From contig OU452226.1 in assembly GCA_911728455.2 (NCBI GenBank), forward strand, positions 15,951,938 to 16,015,937: a stretch of 64,000 nt of DNA, given 5' to 3'. The DNA is from Marthasterias glacialis. Taxonomy: Eukaryota; Echinodermata; Asteroidea; Forcipulatida; Asteriidae. The position numbers were made by a program, and so were the translations under genes. Position 1 is the first letter of the stretch. Every line of letters begins with the position of its first letter. Shown here piece after piece: positions 58,937 through 64,000 of the stretch. Under the pieces are notes generated by a model. That model was not told the DNA's origin and ran no database searches. It saw only the letters and a list, made by a program, of their open reading frames with translations.

Positions 58937-61900
58937 CTGCCAAATGAAAAATCACAAGTCAAATAAAATAAATTTCTGGATGTTAAGTACTTCAGGCCTA
59001 AGTTAACCTTAAAACTTTCAGCCATCTGGTCTTTTAAACACTTTACTTCATTAGCTTCAACTAAACCCGCACAGCTACAGTTGACTTGTTCTAATGTAGT
59101 TACACAAGGCCTGGTTACTGTGTTGGTTATCATTCTACATGCACATCTCGTCTAAGAAATAAACTACTAATCTTTAACTACAATTGTTAAGTGTTATTTT
59201 TGACAGATCAATGCTTGTACACTCTACACCTACATCTCGTCTGTAAGATCAACTACTAAACCAAGTAAACTACACTTGTGATGTCAAACTACAACCGTTT
59301 AACGAGGCTTGGTTACTGCTAATCTTCACAATAGACTTGAATATCATCTGTAAGATTAACTACTAACCCTAGTGAACTACAGTTGTGTTGTCAAACTATA
59401 GCCATTTATCAAGCCTTTTTTACTGACAGTCTACACTCTAGACTTGCATATCGTCTGTAAGATCAATTACTAACCCTAGTAAACTACAATTGTATTGTCA
59501 AACTACAGCCATTTATCAAGCCTTTTTAACTGATAGTCTACACTCTAGACTTACATCTCGTCTGTAGGATCAACTACTAACCCCAGTAAACTATAGTTGT
59601 ATTGCCATACTACAACCATTTATTAAGGCTTTGTTACTATGTTGCTTTTCACAATACACGTACATCTTGTCTGTAAGATCAACTACTAACCCTAGTAAAC
59701 TACAGTTTTGTTGTCAAACTACAACCATTTATCAAGGCTTGGTTACTGATGGTCTACACTCTAGACTTACATCTTGTCTGTAAGATCAACTAAACAACCT
59801 AGTAAACTACAGTTTTGTTGTCAAACTACAATCATTTATCAAGGCTTAGTTACTGATGGTCTTCACTCTGGACTTACATCTTGTCTGTGAGATCAACTAC
59901 TAACCCTAGTAAACTACAGTTGTGTTGTCAAACTACAACCATTTATCAAGGCTTGGTTACTATGTTGGTTTTCACAATACACGTACATTTTGTCTGTGAG
60001 ATCAACTACTAACCGTAGTAAACTACAGTTTTGTTGTCAAACTACAACCATTTATCAAGGCTTGGTTACTGATGGTTTACACTCTACCCTTACATCTCGT
60101 CTGTAAGATCAACAACCCTAGTAAACTACCGTTGTGTTGTCAAACTACAACCATTCATCAAGGCTTGGTTACTATGCTAGTTTTCACACTACACGTACAT
60201 CTTGTCTGTGAGATCAACTACTAACCCTAGTAAACTATAAATGTGTTGTCAAACTACAGCCATTTATCAAGGCCTGGTTACTATGTTAGTTTTCACAATA
60301 CACGTACATCTTGTCTGTGAGATCAACTACTAACCCTAGTAAACTACAGTTTTGTTGTCAAACTACAACCATTTATCAAGGCTTGGTTACTGATGGTCTA
60401 CACTCTAGACTTACATCTTGTCTGTAAGATCAACTAAAAAACCTAGTAAACTACAGTTTTGTTGTCAAACTACAATCATTTATCAAGGCTTGGTTACTGA
60501 TGGTCTTCACTCTGGACTTACATCTTGTCTGTAAGATCAACAACCCTAGTAAACTACAGTTGTGTTGTCAAACTACAACCATTTATCAAGGCTTGGTTAC
60601 TATGTTGGTTTTCACAATACACGTACATCTTGTCTGTGAGATCAACTACTAACCCTAGTAAACTACAGTTTTGTTGTCAAACTACAACCATTTATCAAGG
60701 CTTGGTTACTGATGGTCTACACTCTAGACTTGCATCTTGTCTGTAAGATCAACTACTAACCCCAGTAAACTATAGTTGTATTGCCATACTACAACCATTT
60801 ATTAAGGCTTTGTTTCTATGTTGCTTTTCACAATACACATACATCTTGTCTTTTACATCAACTACTAACCCTAGTAAACTACAGTTTTGTTGTCAAACTA
60901 CAACCATTTATCAAGGCTTGGTTGCTATGTTGGTTTTCACACTACACGTACATCTTGTCTGTGAGATCAACTACTAACCCTAGTAAACTACAGTTTTGTT
61001 GTCAAACTACAATCATTTATCAAGACATGGTTACTGATGGTCTACACTCTACACTTACATCTCGTCTGTAAGATCAACAACCCTAGTAAACTACAGTTGT
61101 GTTGTCAAACTACAACCATTTATCAAGGCATGGTTACTATGTTGGTTTTCACAATACACGTACATCTTGTCTTTAAGATCAACTACTAACCCTAGTAAAC
61201 TACAGTTTTGTTGTCAAACTACAACCGTTTATCGAGGCTTGGTTACTGCTGATCTACACAATAGACTTGCATATCATCTGTAAGATAAACTACTAACCCT
61301 AGTAAACTTCAGTTGGTTTATATAACTCTTGTCTCTGATTTCAAATTAGACAAAGCTTAGTTACTGTGCTGGTCTACACTCTACACATACTTCTTGTCTG
61401 TAAGATCAACTACTAACACTAGTAAATTACAGTTGTTTTTTTTTAACTATCGAGGCTTATGTACAATCTATATGCACATCTCCTCTTTAATTTGCACTAC
61501 TAACCCCAATAAACTAGAAATACATTATCGTGGAAGACCACAAAAATAAGTGTCGCATGAAAATTAAACATCTGTAATTTAGATTGACTTATATTAATTG
61601 CAATGCGAGTTCAAATCAAACACAACAGCTCTTGTTTATTCTACTGCTAGCCTGCACTGTACATGTACAACTCTTCTACAAGTTCAACTACTAACTCCTG
61701 TAAACTACAACCAATCTTCAAGGCTAAGTTACTCTGCTGTACTTCCGTATATAACTACAAACCTTTTCTAAAATCTGTTCATTGATATTAAGAAGTGTCT
61801 AATTAACAAATCAAAATCAACCATCAGCTCTTTGTGACTCCACTGATCCACAGTCATTGTGAAATGCGCTATATAATAACTAGTTATTCTGATTATTAAC

Positions 61901-63612
61901 ATACATTTCCTGTGTAACCTCAACTACTATCCTCCCTAAACTTCATTAAGACTATTTCAACCTACGAATCCACCATCAGAAAAGACTCTCTAATTAAACA
62001 ACTACATGCTGGGCTTGGTAACTCTGCTTGTTCAATAATCACAGCTTAAAATAGCAACAACAACAGAAGTGTCGCATGATGATTCAACAACATTACACCG
62101 CAACTTTCAATCAACCACAACAATTCTACTGGGAGCCTTAAATCTACTCGTCTATAAGTTGAACAACTAACTCCTGTAAACTGAAACTATTGTGTCTAAA
62201 CTACAACCAATCATCAATGCTTCCAAACTCTGATGGACTGCAGTCTACACATACTTCTCGTCTTTAGGTTCAGCTACTACCCGCTGTGTTGTCAAACTAC
62301 ATCCATTTATCATTAATCCTTGGTTACTGTTAGTGTACACTCTAGACCTACATCTTGTCTTTTAAATTTACTGCTAAGACTAGTAAACTACATTTGTGTT
62401 GACAAACTATACCCATTTATCAAGGCTTGGTTACTGCTGATCTACACTTTACACTACATCTTGTCTGTAAAATCAACTACTAAACTACCCTAGAAAACTT
62501 CAGATGGTTTATCTAACTACAACTATTTAACCAGGCTTGCTTACCACTAATCTACACTCTAGACTTATCTGTCATCTGTAAGATCAACTACGGTACTAAT
62601 CCTAGTAAACTACAGTTGTGTTGTCAAACTACAACCGTTTATCGAGGCTTGGTTACTGCTGATCTACACTCTAGACTTGCATATCGTCTGTAAGATCAAC
62701 TACTAACCCTAGTAAACTATAGTTGTATTGTCATACTGCAACCATGTATTCAAGCTTGGTTACTTTGTTGGTTTTCACAATACACGCACATCTTGTCTGT
62801 AAGATCAAACTACAGTTTTGTTGTCAAACTACAACTATTTATAGAGGTTTGGTCACTGCTGGTCTACATTCTAGACTTACATCTTGTCTGTAAGATCAAA
62901 TACTAACCCTAGTAAACTACAGTTTTGTTGTCAAACTACAACCATTTATCAAGGCTTGATTACTGCTGATCTACACAATAGACTTGCATATCGTCTGTAA
63001 GATTAACTACTAACCCTTGTAAACTACAGTTGTGTTGTCAAACTACAGCCATTTATCAAGCCTTTTTCACTGAAAATCTACACTCTAGACTTGCATCTCG
63101 TCTATAAGATCAACTACTAACAATAGTAAACTATAGTTGTATTGTCATACTACAGCCATTTATTGAGGCTTGGTAACTATGTTGGTTTTCACAATACACT
63201 CGTCTGTAAGATCAAACTACAGTTTTGTTGTCAAACTACAACTATTTATAGAGGCTTGGTTACTGCTGGTCTGCACTCTACACTTACATCTTGTCTGTAA
63301 TATCAAACTACAGTTTGGTTGTCAAACTACAACTATTCATCAAGGCTTGGTTTAATACTGCTGATCAACACTCTACACCAACATCTCGTCTGTAAGATCA
63401 AACTACAGTTTTGTTGTCAAACTACAACTATTCATCAAGGCTTGGTTACTGCTGATCAACACTCTACACTTACATCTTGTCTGTAAGATCAACTACTAAA
63501 CCTAGTAAACTACGGTTGTATTGTCAAACTACAACCATTAATGGAGGCTCGGTTACTCTGTTGGTCTACACAATACAAAGAAAATATGCAGGATAAAGAA
63601 CTCAGTACTTAC

Positions 63613-63725
63613 AAAAACATCTCCTGCCTCTAGTTCAGTCACATGTACACAATAAGGAATATCTGGTTCACTCCTCGCTTGATGCAGCCATTTATCCCTC
63701 TGCTTTCCTTCATTTTCCTGGGTTT
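63613..63725 (-). pseudogene. Exon-like module of unknown gene, copy 3, frame-shifted
   Basis: 113 bp, one base shorter than the other two copies, with the splice borders intact. The deletion shifts the frame. Divergence from copies 1 and 2 is clearly higher than between those two. An alternative upstream frame happens to be open here (ETQENEGKQRDKWLHQAR joining SEPDIPYCV), so which frame is original is uncertain. Confidence 0.45.
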
Positions 63726-64000
63726 CTGCCAAATGAAAACACACCAAGCCAAAATAATAAAGATTCTTAAGCAATTCATGTTCTAGTTCGACCTCAAGAC
63801 AATGTTCCAAAAAAAGAGACAGTTCATCATGTTTTAAAAGAACAATGAAACAATCTAACGAGTATTAAACGCATTTTTTGGATGTAAAGTACTTCAGGCC
63901 TAAATTAACCTCAAAACTTGCAGCCATCTGGTCTTTTAAACACTTTATACTTCATTAGCTTCAACAGCTAATACTACAGCAATCTATATGCAAATGTCAT

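Larger units (their letters stand above)
55600..63560. repeat. 109-bp satellite array, about 60 units, with embedded modules
   Basis: The unit contains 'gttgtcaaactacaaccatt', 'tatcaaggcttggttactga', 'catcttgtctgtaagatcaa' and 'ctactaaccctagtaaacta'. A shorter variant lacks the last part. A block of about 2.5 kb (from about 56000) is repeated from about 58540. The array is interrupted by three copies of a minus-strand exon-like module and by older duplicated sequence at 61.5-62.3 kb. Confidence 0.97.

Noticed and set aside
57000-60700. Telomere-like 'ctaaccctag' in each 109-bp unit
   Set aside because: Only one and a half telomeric repeats per unit, never in tandem; an internal satellite word, not a telomere.

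Overview
This is metazoan nuclear DNA: split coding exons with GT-AG junctions, tRNA-derived SINEs, LINE and Ty3/gypsy remnants, small terminal-inverted-repeat elements and about 25 kb of satellite. The best guess for the organism is an echinoderm. Support comes from short repeats built on 'ctaggactagtcct'-type words, the 'ggccaatttcataaagc' inverted-repeat element, and a histone-type 3' stem-loop identical to the form known from sea urchin histone mRNAs. The organism is an inference; no marker gene fixes it.

Layout. 0-14.7 kb: a decayed F5/8 type C exon (minus), a dead LINE reverse transcriptase (plus), a small unit with CRE, TATA box and histone-type stem-loop, a 4.7-kb Ty3/gypsy retrotransposon with short LTRs (minus), a second dead LINE (minus) and several hairpins. 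14.7-24.7 kb: the last exons of a TBC1D19 orthologue (plus), the only clearly recognised host gene. Its long introns hold SINEs, inverted-repeat elements and a 94-bp minisatellite. 25.7-29.95 kb: a 74-bp satellite of about 56 units. 30-36.9 kb: intergenic DNA rich in tRNA-derived SINEs, with one possible orphan terminal exon near 32.0 kb. 36.9-43.55 kb: a 64-bp C-rich minisatellite with nested higher-order structure, including a nearly perfect 2,064-bp tandem duplication. 44.0-52.2 kb: an inverted-repeat element, a possible promoter and spliced short exons, then a ~120-bp satellite in which an exon-like module recurs three times, then a ~235-bp satellite. 52.2-54 kb: a perfect palindrome with 63-bp arms, then a compositionally foreign block of GC-rich mini-hairpins and 48-bp repeats. 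54.4 kb: a LINE 3' fragment. 55.6-63.6 kb: a 109-bp satellite that carries three copies of a minus-strand exon-like module with splice sites.

The genes do not form an operon or pathway. The recurring theme is satellite growth around or through exons: both the 45-51 kb and the 56-64 kb arrays hold repeated exon-like modules with correct splice borders. No complete protein-coding gene lies entirely inside the window. No rRNA gene, CRISPR array or functional transposon was found.
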